64,000 nucleotides of DNA, from contig MU004196.1 of assembly GCA_010093605.1 (NCBI GenBank), positions 1,131,454-1,195,453 on the forward strand, written 5' to 3'. Below are positions 33,185 through 43,419 of the stretch, piece by piece. The number at the start of each line of letters is the position of its first letter. Position 1 is the stretch's first letter. Source of the DNA: Lophium mytilinum. Taxonomy: Eukaryota; Ascomycota; Dothideomycetes; Mytilinidiales; Mytilinidiaceae. A program made the position numbers and the translations under genes. The notes below the pieces were generated by a model. It saw nothing but the letters and a program-made list of their open reading frames with translations, was not told where the DNA came from and did not search any database.

Positions 33185-34300
33185 ATGGCATCTACCACCA
33201 CCACCACCATACCCAATCTGAGTCGCGCGGGCAGCGACCAAAGCCCCCATTCGAGCAAAGAAACAGGACTTGCGAGTGCCGAGTGGGAAGGTGAAGAGTC
33301 TGAAAATGAGTACTCCGACGAGAACCCCGAATGGGAGGGTGCTATCCCGAAAGACCTTCTACCTATCAGGGCTGCCGGCTCCGGAGCCTTCGGTAAGGTA
33401 GTCTACTGCATCCCACGTGGCTCTCTCAAAGACTATGCTGACATCACGAAGCAGCCATCGCATCTACCAATGAGCTTAAAGGGTCAAGTCTGCGTGGTGA
33501 AAGTTCACGGCACTAGGACAAACGCCCATATGGCATGGAGAGAAGCTTCAATCCTTCGATTCCTCCAGGAATCCGATGGCTATCCCCGATATAACATCAG
33601 TTCTTTGATCGGGTGTGATATGCAAACAGACGGACTCTCGTCAATGACGATCGAGGCAACCCATGGGCCTACGCTAAGCGAGTTTGTTGGTACCTCCTTG
33701 ACGCGATCTGGACGTAACTGGTTGTCTAGAGAATTCGTGTGGCATGTTTTCCTTCAACTCGGAAAAGCGATGCGCTTCATTCATAGCATGAAGGTCAGCC
33801 ACAATGACGCCTTCCTAGACAACGTCATGCTTGATCCACAAAGACAGACCTTCCCCGGGCTACCTAACGTTGTTCTGATAGACTTTGGGTTCGCTCACCA
33901 CATCGATACCGAGAGGAACAATCCGTATAACACGACGGAAATTTCTACGACGCCAGAATCCATGGATGTCCAAATGGGTCGCGATAACGTTGACTTCCTC
34001 GACGTCGTATCCACGCTCTGCGACTTCGTATGTAATGACGAAAGCGAGGAATGGCTTAGCTTCGTGAATTTACTCCAAGAGTACGAGCTGCGGTTGGAAG
34101 ATGATGAGGTTTCAGACGACGAAAAGTCTGGACTCTTGGACTACTTTTTCAGCAGGTACGAGGGCGTTGCCATTGCGGAACGCGTGCAAATGCACGAGAT
34201 GGACAAGAAAAAGATGATGGACCACCTCTATGCAACCTCGAGGGGACTCAGTGACAAGGAGATTCGAAATGCTATCGTCGCTGAGCTCGAAAAGGCGTAG
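33185..34300 (+). CDS. Protein kinase-like protein with HND in place of HRD
   Basis: Single exon, 371 residues. A Thr/Ser-rich and acidic N-terminus of about 60 residues precedes a kinase fold. The glycine loop is IRAAGSGAFGKVVY (about 62-75); the VAIK-type Lys is in VCVVKVHG; the catalytic loop reads VSHNDAFLDNVML, so Asp and Asn are kept but Arg of HRD is Asn; the metal-binding motif is LIDFGFAH with intact DFG. The C-terminal lobe is short and acidic. Having all catalytic residues, it may be active, but the missing Arg implies a different mode of control. It shares its layout and the WHVFLQLGKAMRFIHSMK helix with the gene at 61174 (WHLYIQLSDAFRFLHALK), so both belong to one family. Substrate unknown. 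Confidence 0.85.
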   Translation: MASTTTTTIPNLSRAGSDQSPHSSKETGLASAEWEGEESENEYSDENPEWEGAIPKDLLPIRAAGSGAFGKVVYCIPRGSLKDYADITKQPSHLPMSLKGQVCVVKVHGTRTNAHMAWREASILRFLQESDGYPRYNISSLIGCDMQTDGLSSMTIEATHGPTLSEFVGTSLTRSGRNWLSREFVWHVFLQLGKAMRFIHSMKVSHNDAFLDNVMLDPQRQTFPGLPNVVLIDFGFAHHIDTERNNPYNTTEISTTPESMDVQMGRDNVDFLDVVSTLCDFVCNDESEEWLSFVNLLQEYELRLEDDEVSDDEKSGLLDYFFSRYEGVAIAERVQMHEMDKKKMMDHLYATSRGLSDKEIRNAIVAELEKA

Positions 34301-34318
34301 AGTGGCGTAGTCTCCGGC

Positions 34319-34452
34319 TTTCTACCTTCTCCTTTCCTACTTTCCAGCTTCTCCTTTGCTGCTTTCTGGCTTCTCCTTTGTCGCTTTCTAGCTTCTCTTT
34401 CGCCGCTTTCTAGCTTCTCCTTTGACGCTTTCTAGCTTATCCTTTGCACCTC
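34319..34452. repeat. 22-bp tandem repeat, about six copies
   Basis: Starting just 20 bp after the stop of the kinase-like gene, a unit close to TTTCTAGCTTCTCCTTTGNC is repeated about six times with a 22-bp period and light divergence. It is pyrimidine-rich on the plus strand and lies in the likely 3' untranslated region. Confidence 0.9.
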
Positions 34453-35477
34453 ATCCCAAATTGCGATTCTCTCCTTTCTAAGCATTAGTAGAAACCTGAT
34501 ACAATGAATTCTTTAGCATTCAATATCCCCTTGAACGTAGTAAACGATCCGTAATGTGAAGTAGCCAGGGGCGGCGAAAACTAACCTCGCACCTCTACGT
34601 AGTGCTATCTAGGAACTTCTACCCAGGGCTCTGTGTAGGAGAGCTAAACATGAGAGGTCCTACAGATAGGCCAGCGCCTAAACGCAGCTCACGACAACTT
34701 CTCGGCCGACTACTCCCTTTCATTGACGCATCCACAGAGCCTATTCACACCTCTACTCCGGTACGAACGAATAGCTAAATGCAACCAGTGCTTTCCAGAG
34801 AACATGTAGGGATCCCACAACACCTGCAGCGCGTCGCAAGGCTACATTCAGACGCACGACAGGCTCCCAACGCCACACGCTAGGAAAGCGTCTGCGCTCC
34901 GAGACCAAACAACGGGCGCGGACGGATGAAGCCGCGGTCCGAGATCGAATCCTAGACCACCTCCTAATAAGAAACTCCTGCTTAAACGAGTGCATTCTAA
35001 ATACGCATTGTGGTGTTGCACTCCCCAAAGCGATTTTCGGGTTCATGACGTCAACGATCCCATTCTGAGGACACGGTTTAGACTAGTTATGCTCCAAAGC
35101 GGTAATTGAGATACTGGTGCCATGATGCCGCTACTGCTGAAGTACGATCTGCTAAACCCTACGATGGGAATGCCGGCTTCTGACTGGCTGGTGGAAGAGT
35201 AGTGTGGGGGTAAACTTTGTTGAGCTATAGAACTAAGGTTTGTGGCATATCAATCGGGAAAGGGGACGACACCAAATCGCGATCGTGCTAAGTAGATACG
35301 TCTAGCGCGTGCGTCATAGGCGTGCAGAGAGATATAAGATTGTGTGTTTGTTACACAGAGTTTACTTATTCCTCGCGCCTAGTCAATTTCATCTTATAGG
35401 TTACCGAGCTCCATACTACTAGATTCTCCATCCACTTTCCTATTCAAACTTCATCCATACTCCACCTCAACCCAACC
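34453..35477. other. Spacer before the HMG-box gene
   Basis: About 1 kb. No frame with coding features. The 100 bp before ATG 35478 are C/A/T-rich as in a 5' leader. Nothing else recognised. Confidence 0.55.
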
Positions 35478-35768
35478 ATGCCAATCGCACGCCCCCAATC
35501 CGCATACAGCCTCTTCGTGAAGAACAACAAGGAGGAAGTAAAAAACGAGCATCCCAACGCTACATCTGGTTAGTTTCAGTGCGATTCCACCTCTCCTCGC
35601 GTCGCTAACGGCGGCCGCACAGGGGACATCGCGAAAGCGTTAACAGCGAAGTGGAAAGCGCTCGAGAACGTGGAGAAAGAGCCCTATATACGTGGGGCGG
35701 CAGAGGACAAGGCCAGGTATGAGGACGAAAGAGCCTCGCAAGGCGGGGATGAGAGCGAGGAGGATTGA
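35478..35768 (+). CDS. Minimal single HMG-box protein
   Basis: Exons 35478-35568 and 35623-35768, joined across a 54-nt intron, give only 78 residues, nearly all of it one HMG box. The box starts RPQSAYSLFVKNNKEEVKNE, continues across the splice with HPNATSGDIAKALTAKW and ends KEPYIRGAAEDKARYEDE, followed by a short acidic tail (GGDESEED). This matches helix 1, helix 2 and helix 3 of the non-sequence-specific class (yeast Nhp6 is of similar size). Such proteins bend DNA and assist chromatin remodelling. The N-terminus lacks the basic arm seen in Nhp6. The intron falls inside the box between helices 1 and 2. An acidic tail often tunes DNA binding in this family. Confidence 0.85.
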
Positions 35769-36980
35769 AATAAGGTGGTGCTGTGATATGTTGTAGGATG
35801 GGGAGGGGATGATAAGTGGGAGTAGAGCGAGTTCTCTAATACATAATCCTGTTACGATTTGATGCAATTGTTTCGCGTTGACTGGCGGCATCTCTCGCAA
35901 CACCGTTCCACGACGCATGAACGTATGTATGCTCTCGAAATCGCTGGCAACTGGAGCAACTAGGCATTGAAGCAAAGATGCCACATGCGACTTGATTGGT
36001 GCGACTTCTGCGAGGGTCGAGTCTACGGTCGGCGACGAAGAGGTAGCGACATGCACCAGTTCTGCTTTAACGAAAGGCTCGTTGCAACGTCTAGCAAGTG
36101 ACTGCGCGTGCAATTTCTTTGGGAGTGACGCTGAGTGGACGTTAATGGAACGATCCTCAGCGCTGGGAAGGCGGAGAATTGCTTAGCACTTTTGGCAAGG
36201 CGCGCGGCTGAATAGGGCGTCCATGAATCCATCCCAGCAATAGGCTCGACCGGAGAGTCATTGCGTAAAGTGACAGGCCACAAGTCTGGGCACACTGGTA
36301 CGCCACTGCTTAGGGTACCCCCACAGGGCTTTGAAGACTGAAGGGCGATGTCAAGCTTCAAGCAGTGCAGATTAGACCGCTTCTTGACTAACTGCCTGCT
36401 CAGCAGCCAGGCTACCCCGAACAGTGGTCTTGGGTGGGCAAACTGGAGCGAGCCCGTGCCCAGACTTGTGGCCTAGGACTGTAGATGTAAACCGGAAAGG
36501 GGTGGGTGGACGACAGGAAGGTCGAACGAACCCCACCCTTGGCAATGACGATAACGTTAATAAAACCTTCTCTCAACATCAACCAAACACCACACCAGCA
36601 AAGACGAACATGACATGAACACGGGCCGCAATGGGCCCTGCTTCATTATATACAGCCTGCGCTGCGACATCTCAGTCTACCCTGAACCCCCGTCCCTTGC
36701 CGGAGGACGTCCGGTCCCATCCCCGCCCCGGTCTCCAAAAAACACAATCATCACACGCCGACGCCCTGCCATATTTTCCCAGATGCAAAAGTAGATACCA
36801 CCAAGCCGCTGCAGTCCCCTATGATGAGCTAGAAGTAAGAATAGAAGTCAACGCCGTGTAATGCCCGCCCCGGATATGCATGCATGCAGACGCTGGAAAG
36901 GAATCGAGAATCGTATCATGGTGGCCGCAGCCAGTCTATCGAGAGTCGAAGTAGTGGGTGGGTGTAGAGTCGATGGATCA
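35769..36980. other. Convergent spacer carrying a short mobile element
   Basis: 1.2 kb between the HMG-box and RGS stops. It contains the 200-bp inverted-repeat element listed separately at 36275-36474. No gene is supported in the rest. Confidence 0.6.
36275..36474 (-). mobile_element. MITE-like element with perfect 19-bp inverted ends
   Basis: A 200-bp unit starts AGGCCACAAGTCTGGGCAC (36275-36293) and ends with its exact reverse complement (36456-36474). It has no coding capacity. Related copies occur on the opposite strand at 46426-46606 and 46613-46775, which shows it is a dispersed repeat. Small size, perfect terminal inverted repeats and lack of a gene fit a non-autonomous DNA transposon (MITE). 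I see no clear target-site duplication next to the ends, so the superfamily stays open. Confidence 0.75.
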
Positions 36981-38195
36981 TCAGAATAGGCCTCCCTCCA
37001 TCGGAGATTGATCCTCTTCTCGCAAAGCACCACCGCTTCGTTTTTTGGGCCAGAGTTTCGAGCTAACTCGTTTCCAGCCGTCTTTCGTCGCACCGGCAAT
37101 CCCGGAATGATCGCCCCGACCAAGACGTGGACTCGGGGTGGTCCCCTGCGAGTCGTAGTAGCTGTTGCCGTAGCTGAACTCGCTCATCGGCGGCGTCGTC
37201 GGCGGCGTCATGGGGTCGTCGAGGCCGCTGGGACTGCTGGCACTGCCGGAGTCGTCGGTGAGGGCGTCGCTCCCGCTGGTGTCCATGGCGGATGACGAGG
37301 ATGTGGCTGGTGGACCTGAAGCGAAACGGCCATGTGCGGCGGCATTCCGGGAGTGCAGGAAGTTGGAGGTGAGAGAGGAGGGCGCGGATGCTCGCTGGGC
37401 GGTGGGCGAGGAGTTACGCGAGTACATGCCCCGGTCGTCGTATGAGCGGGTGTGCGTCCGCGACAGGCTGTTGTCGTCATGCTCGTACGCAGAGCCGGGA
37501 GTTGCCGTTTGCGGACAGAGAGAGTTGAGGAAGGGGGTGAGGACGGATTCCTCCATAAGTTCGTAGATTTTGGCGACGGCGGGATCGAGCGTCGCGGGGT
37601 GTGGCGGAATGTAGGGATTCGACTGGGCGAGGAGGGAGTCGCGCACGTCGCTGGGGAGGTTGACTTCTCGCGGGCCGTTGGGGGCGATATAGGCATCGAG
37701 GAGGCGTTGCCACAGCATCTTGACGTAGGTGCATTCGTCGCTAAGGGGGGAGATGGGCGAGCCGGGGTTGCGTCCCATCATCTTCGAGTAGTGCTTCCGG
37801 TAGCGGGAGGCGTCCATTGTGAATTCGAGGGTTTCGAGGCAGTGGTTTTGCGAGAGGTAGGCCATGAAGGCGGATAATGTCCATGGCGGCGGCGCGGTGT
37901 TGGCGAGAATCTCAGAGAGGGTGGGTCTTCGAGGGCAGTAGGGGCCTGTGAATCCGCGCGGTATCGACACGGTCAAGGGCCGCGAAGGCTGGTCGGCCAT
38001 GTTCCCCTCGTCGTCGGCGTCCGAGTCGTAGGCAGACGAGCAGCGAGGGGAGGAGGCCGCGGATGAGGTCGTGATGCGCAGATTGCCGGCCTTGCGACTG
38101 TGCATCACGGTCTTCCACAGCGCGCGGTAGGTCCGCTCAGTCGTCCGGGCCTTGTCGTAGCCGCCGGTGCAGGAGCAGAACGTAGCAGTCCGCAC
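36981..38195 (-). CDS. RGS-domain protein, RgsA/Rgs2-like
   Basis: Single exon of up to 404 residues on the minus strand; in-frame ATGs at 38195 and 38105 are both possible starts, the second giving about 374 residues. RGS proteins speed GTP hydrolysis by G-alpha subunits and so switch off G-protein signalling. The RGS domain begins RRPTLSEILANTAPPPWTLS, continues with FMAYLSQNHCLETLEFTMDA and ends VAKIYELMEESVLTPFLNSL (about 90-230). Between the helices is an insert of about 40 residues. The C-terminal 170 residues are Ser/Pro-rich and disordered, ending with a basic patch SSKLWPKKRSGG and a short acidic tail. There is no DEP domain or membrane segment, so it resembles the small RgsA/Rgs2 class rather than FlbA. 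That subclass call is an inference. Confidence 0.85.
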   Translation of the reverse strand: MRTATFCSCTGGYDKARTTERTYRALWKTVMHSRKAGNLRITTSSAASSPRCSSAYDSDADDEGNMADQPSRPLTVSIPRGFTGPYCPRRPTLSEILANTAPPPWTLSAFMAYLSQNHCLETLEFTMDASRYRKHYSKMMGRNPGSPISPLSDECTYVKMLWQRLLDAYIAPNGPREVNLPSDVRDSLLAQSNPYIPPHPATLDPAVAKIYELMEESVLTPFLNSLCPQTATPGSAYEHDDNSLSRTHTRSYDDRGMYSRNSSPTAQRASAPSSLTSNFLHSRNAAAHGRFASGPPATSSSSAMDTSGSDALTDDSGSASSPSGLDDPMTPPTTPPMSEFSYGNSYYDSQGTTPSPRLGRGDHSGIAGATKDGWKRVSSKLWPKKRSGGALREEDQSPMEGGLF

Positions 38196-40512
38196 GGGAC
38201 GGGGTCGTGGAGCCAGCTTGACGGGGAGGGCGTTCTCTACGGCAGCATGGGCGGAGGAGGAGTGTTTGAGAGCGGAGGACAGCAGCGAGGGACGGCAGAC
38301 AGCGGTGGAGGGGAGGGCTGCGGTGCGAGGCTGGAGTTTGTCTTCTGGAAGTGGTCACGGCAGCGGGCGAGGGTGCTGGCTGGACTTGCGAGAGTCGTCC
38401 AATGCAGGCAATCCGAGACGAGTGAGACGGTGTCGGCAGGCTGCGTGCGAGGCGCTGCAGTGTCGTCGATTAGTGAGCAGCGGCGACGTCGTGGAGCGGA
38501 GGCTGGGGCTTGAGGGTTGGAGGAGAGGCGGAAGTGGTGCCGTCAGTGTGAAGAGTCGTAGGCTGGTGGTCAAAGAGGGGAGTGTTGAAGAGTGCAAGAG
38601 CAGAGGGATGGGCGCTTTCTAGACGGTTTGAGCCGCCGGTGGGCTTGATGTCGCGGGTGTCTGGGCTGGTAAGCACGGTGACTTTGCACAGACTCGGCTT
38701 GTGCGGTGGGCGGTGGTGGATCGAGAGGAGGCCTTTGCATGCTATGGCTGGCAGGCATTGGAACGCAGACGTGCTGGGTCGACGGGGGCGGATGCCAATC
38801 GCACCGTTAGGGCGGCGCCGCTTTTGCATTGCGGCCCTCAAATTGCGTTTTATTGTGTCGCCAGACAAGGGCCTGACACGACCGCCCCGAGCAGGCGTCC
38901 CCAAGCCCTCCCGTTACGTCGCCGCGTCATGGGTGCCGAGCGTGATGTTTGCATCCGTCGTCGTGAGAGAGACAGCCGCAGAGATCCCGAAAACCCAAGA
39001 GACACCCGCCGAGACAGCGACATCATTGCTGCACCCGAGTGTGCCTGTTTCGCCCTCCTCTGCTACGTCTGCTACGTCTGCTACGTCTACTATGCTCTTG
39101 ATTCCACCCTTTGGTGCCTCTCTGCCCTCGTCCACTCAGTGGCGACGGCCCCGAATACGACAGGGCGCGGTTTCAGCTTGGGCGTTCTTTGTTCGTTCTA
39201 GCGCGCTTCCGTGGTGCAAGAGCGGCGAGGAGCCCCGCCCACTAAGCAGCCATTGGCCGGCCCCCAGGTCTTGGAGTGCCAATCGCACGGGGGCGCCTTC
39301 TTCGCTGCTTCGATTGAACCTTCGCCGACAAAGCCAGTGCGCCGATCCCTCGAAGCTGGAGCTGCTGCCTCACGCCTCCGCTCCCCCTCGCCGGCAAGCC
39401 AAGTCGTTCGTCCTGCCCAAACAACCCTCCCCTCCGCGCCCCGTCTCCCCGCAGTGGCCGCGCGATGTCACGGTAAAGCGGCCAGACCACGGCCTCTAGG
39501 GCTCGGGCTCGTGTTGTTCTGGAGGCCAGCGCTGCGAGCTCCTGCCCTTCCTGTCGCTGCCGAGGGTCGCCCGGATGCCAAGGCTTGCTAAGGGACGGTG
39601 CTGGCCAGTGCCTGGAGATGGCGCCGAGCTAGAATGTCGCTAGAAGGCCGTCGTTTTCCAGAAGATTGCCTGTTTGCCCCTTTTGCAGCGCGACGCCCGC
39701 CCGCTGCCGATCATCTCACCCCCATCGTGCTGCGAATGACCGCATCGTCAAACCACATTGGCTGCGCGGTCTGACGTGCGATATGACAGACCATATTGTG
39801 ATATGAGCATCTGCGCGCCCCTGCCTCGTCCTCAACTCCCGAGTGCTGCCCCTGGTTGTATCCTGGCTGTATCAATTCCGTCTCCTGTCCAAACACCACC
39901 TCTTGCAGCCTCGAGACAGACTTCACCTCCAGACTCCACCCACATACTCCACCTCTCGCGCACCACTCCCCGACGATAAGCGGTACGCACCTCACAAAAC
40001 CAGATCTCTCCCGACCCGCGGTGGAGCCTCAATCGTGGCGGTGAGTGTTAAGGCAACCTCATTGCTAATATAAACTATTTCTGCCCGTCACGCACGCGCC
40101 ACATCACACTCTTTTTTCCGTGGCGGCAGACTCTTCATCTTTTTCTTCACTTTGTCAACACGTCGCCTCCACTCGTCGCTCCTCGTGCCACCACGCTGAC
40201 CCGCAAACGACACACTGCTGTCCGAGCGGCTCCCACGGCGACGGTAGCCACCGTGCTGCTTAATTAAGGTCTGCGGCGTAGTCCGTGACGTGAGCTGAGC
40301 ATTGTTGGTGGCTAAAAGACGTAATCGAATCACGGGAACGCTGCATTAGGCTGTCCGGGAGTGTCCATGGGAAATAGAGACTGCGATGTTACTACATTGC
40401 ATTCCAGAGTCTTACCTACAGCGCCAGCCAATCCTAGCCTGTGTCATTTTAGGCTTCTTACCAACAAGCCAGTCTCGCATATGACAGTTCCCGAGTTTTA
40501 GTATCTTACATC
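38196..40512. other. Long gene-free stretch, GC-rich in its first half
   Basis: 2.3 kb upstream of the RGS gene and downstream of the RUS gene. The part 38200-39600 is GC-rich, so long frames are open by chance on both strands (305 codons at 38582-39499 plus strand); none shows domain content. A 9-bp tandem repeat (TGCTACGTC, about three copies) lies at 39060-39089. A basic 81-codon frame at 40088-40333 on the minus strand is unexplained. Confidence 0.5.
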
Positions 40513-42330
40513 TCAGGCCAGTCTTACGCGCCTCCCAGGCCGGGTTTCAAGCGCTGCAACATCCATATCCCATCCGGCAGCTCCCAGCTTCTCTGCCGTC
40601 TGCTTCCACGTCTTGCTGACTTCTAGGAGCCCCATTCGTAGGCCAGTGAGAGAATCTGCCTGTTTGGACCGCGCTACCATCAGCGCCTGTGTCCATGCTT
40701 TCAACTGGTCAATCGGCGTGCTTCCCTGTTTCAAAACAATCAACGCCTCAGACCTGGCCACGTCAAACCACAGCATGTACGCCTCGTCTCTGTACAGCTC
40801 CGCCAGCTCAGACAGCGTCGAATCCAGCTGCACAGCTCCCGTCTTAGCATGGCTGAGCCCTAGACGGTGCAGCAGGGTCTGCAAGTCAACCCCAATCCTC
40901 CCATACCCCAGCACTCTCCCATCCACCCATCTCAACGCCCCATCTCTTTCAAACACCTTCTCTTTCTCCGACACCTGCTTCGGTTTCAGCACCCTGCCAC
41001 TACTCATCAACTCCCCCAGCACGATATTCGCCCTCTGCCGGTTCAACGTCCGCATACTAACCGCCCGCACCGCCCTATGGTTCATCCCCAAATGCACCGC
41101 CAGCAGCACCACCAGCACAGACCACGTCGCAGCCGCCGAGCGCACCCAGGAAACCACTACGCTGCCCGCCTAGGAAAGTCTGCATATCAGCCTAAGCGCG
41201 CCCGCACTCTCGATCGATCGGCCACTCACCAGCATGCCAAGCAGCGAGATGACCGTCTCCTGGCTCGAGTCTTTCTGCGTATCGCATTAGCGCCATCTCA
41301 TCAGCAGCCGTAGATGAATAACACAGGGATGCACATATTAACAGCAGATCCACCCAGCACTCACAGCATTCAACTCTCCCAAGTTCCCGCGCTGCGCAAA
41401 GTGTGCAGATAGACTCGCTTTCGCGCTGCCGGCTGCGACGCCGCATAGGGACCGCAGGATGCTGGATAGCCCGAGCACGAGCACACGAACGGGCTTGGGG
41501 AAGGCGGGTGACAGGCAGTCCAGCACCATGGCCGCGTCGTTGAAGACGTCGGCGGCCAGTCGGTACATCTTGCACTCGGGCTCCAGCGCGGTGCCGAGCC
41601 GGTGCGCGAAGAGGATCGTTGCGATGCGGCCCATGGACTCTTGGAGCACGTTGAGGAGGAGCGCGGCGGTGGGCGAGGCGGATGCGTCGCCGACGCCGAC
41701 GCCTGGGAGCGTGAGTTTGGGAGGGGTGGGTGGATGGGAGGGCTGGGTAGATGGGAGATATCCGATTGGGGGATGGGATGGGTGTATAGCGGGTTGTTTC
41801 AATGTGATTGCGGGAAGTGGTGTGGAGGTTATAAATAGCACATATACGCTAGCTATGGTATAAGAGAAGATCGTTACGCACCTTCCAAAACCGCGCGTGA
41901 GGACAACATGCCTGCGATCGAGCTGGCGAAGGCTTGGAGGGAGTCCTGGTAGCGGGATTTAGCACGTGATGATCAGATACAGAAAGCTACGAACGTAGAT
42001 CTGGTACCTGGGACGTTGCGTCGTTAGCGTCCCATGCTGTCGAAGATGTTGGAAGACCTCGAGAGGCGGGAGGGGGAAGGACACGCACTCCAAATAATCC
42101 TCCGTCACGCTGCTCGGATACCCGGCGGGGAGGAAGACATCGAGGACGGTGCGCCAGCTGCTTTTTGGGTGTTGGGGGTGCTGTGGTTGGTTAGACACGT
42201 GGGACGGGTAGAGCGCGTGGGGACGAACGATGATGTCCACCCTGCTGCCTTGGGAGGAAGGGGAGGAGATGTAGGTTGCTAAGAGGGCGCCGGCGTCGTC
42301 GCGTTCGGTGATTGAGAGGTTGGGGGACAT
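40513..42330 (-). CDS. RUS-family protein (DUF647)
   Basis: Six minus-strand exons: 42089-42330, 41995-42007, 41882-41945, 41365-41702, 41230-41274 and 40513-41169, giving 452 residues. The second exon has only 13 nt. RUS (root UV-B sensitive) proteins occur in plants, animals and fungi; plant members act in UV-B/vitamin B6 responses and the fungal role is unknown. Spliced sequence shows the family blocks: DVFLPAGYPSSVTEDYLEYQ, IYDSLQAFASSIAGMLSSRA, VGVGDASASPTAALLLNVLQ, ILFAHRLGTALEPECKMYR, VFNDAAMVLDCLSP, GSAKASLSAHFAQRGNLGEL and NAKDSSQETVISLLGMLAGS. Hydrophobic stretches (SVLVVLLAVHLGM and others) suggest membrane association. All six joins keep frame and rebuild conserved blocks, so the model is firm. 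Confidence 0.92.
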
Positions 42331-43419
42331 GGTGGTGGTGTTTTGGGTGTGGGAGGTGGGAGGGTGGGGTGGGTAGTGTCGTTGGGGGTACGAAATAACG
42401 GAACAAGTTGGGGGTTTGGATTCGCGACGGATGGCCGAGAAAATCGGTTATCAAGGATTAGAGGGATCAGTGGTGTGGTTATAGGAGGTAAAGGTTGTTT
42501 CCCAATGATTTCAGGAATTCCCTCAATTTAACCATGGGGGAATCTGGTTTCTTAATGCAAGAGAAGGAAAAGATAGGGTGCTATCATTTCAAAGGTATTG
42601 CGAGTTGCATCTCCTTTCATTTCTTCAGCAAGTCAGCAAGTTGGACCTGTTTATAGCTCGGGGTGCTATTTCTTAGGAATTTATCTACATCGAGTCAGAT
42701 AACCGGAGTTCGAAACGTCTAACTGAGCTGCAAAGATATCTAGGACCACCGCATATTACTTCTTTCAACCCCCCACAAGCAACAAAGCTGCAGAACGAAG
42801 ACTAAGCATCGTAGTTGGTCGAATCCTGCCGTTTCATGGGAGCTAAATCAAATCAACAGTCCCAAAGAAAAGGAACAAAGACCACCGAACGTGTAGCACT
42901 CCAATCCCGAAAGCCACTAACAGCATTCCTAGGCTGTTTTTCGACTTTCACTTTGACTCCGCCTTCATGCACGGACTGTGAAGCCTCTTGAATTCACGCA
43001 AGATCCCTTGCGTCTACATAAACGGTAAAGAGAAAGGTTCAAAGCGATCAATTTACTGAATCGGTGGCAAGTAGGCAGTTCGTCCTCCACTTTCGTATCT
43101 CTCGAACGAGGTGGAAATCCGGGTATCTTGCAGGACTGATAGATGTGCAGGTGGTCTGCTAGAACCGATTGCTGAACACAAAGTATGCGCAGTCTCATCT
43201 GTAAAGCGATGGGTCGGAGATCGCGAGTTGAGATGGTGAAATGTCGCGGCGATGACGGTGAAGAAAACTGGAAATCGATGGCGGAGAAGAGGGAAGTACA
43301 TAGTGTTCCCTTCTACTCTTATCTACAACGCACAAAAAGGTGCGTATATGCAGGCATGAAGTAAACGGAATACCAGTTTTATTGGCATGTGAACTCCCTA
43401 GGAGTAGCCACCATTCACC
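42331..43419. other. Spacer between the RUS gene and the BTB cluster
   Basis: 1.1 kb, AT-richer than the flanks, with short frames only. It holds the RUS promoter and the 3' region of the first BTB gene. Nothing else recognised. Confidence 0.55.

Noticed and set aside
38582-39499. 305-codon open frame on the plus strand
   Set aside because: The region is GC-rich, so stops are rare in several frames at once; no domain, no coding-like pattern, and it covers the upstream region of the RGS gene.
40088-40333. Basic 81-codon frame on the minus strand
   Set aside because: Short, Arg/Lys-rich and downstream of the RUS gene; could be chance. No motif.
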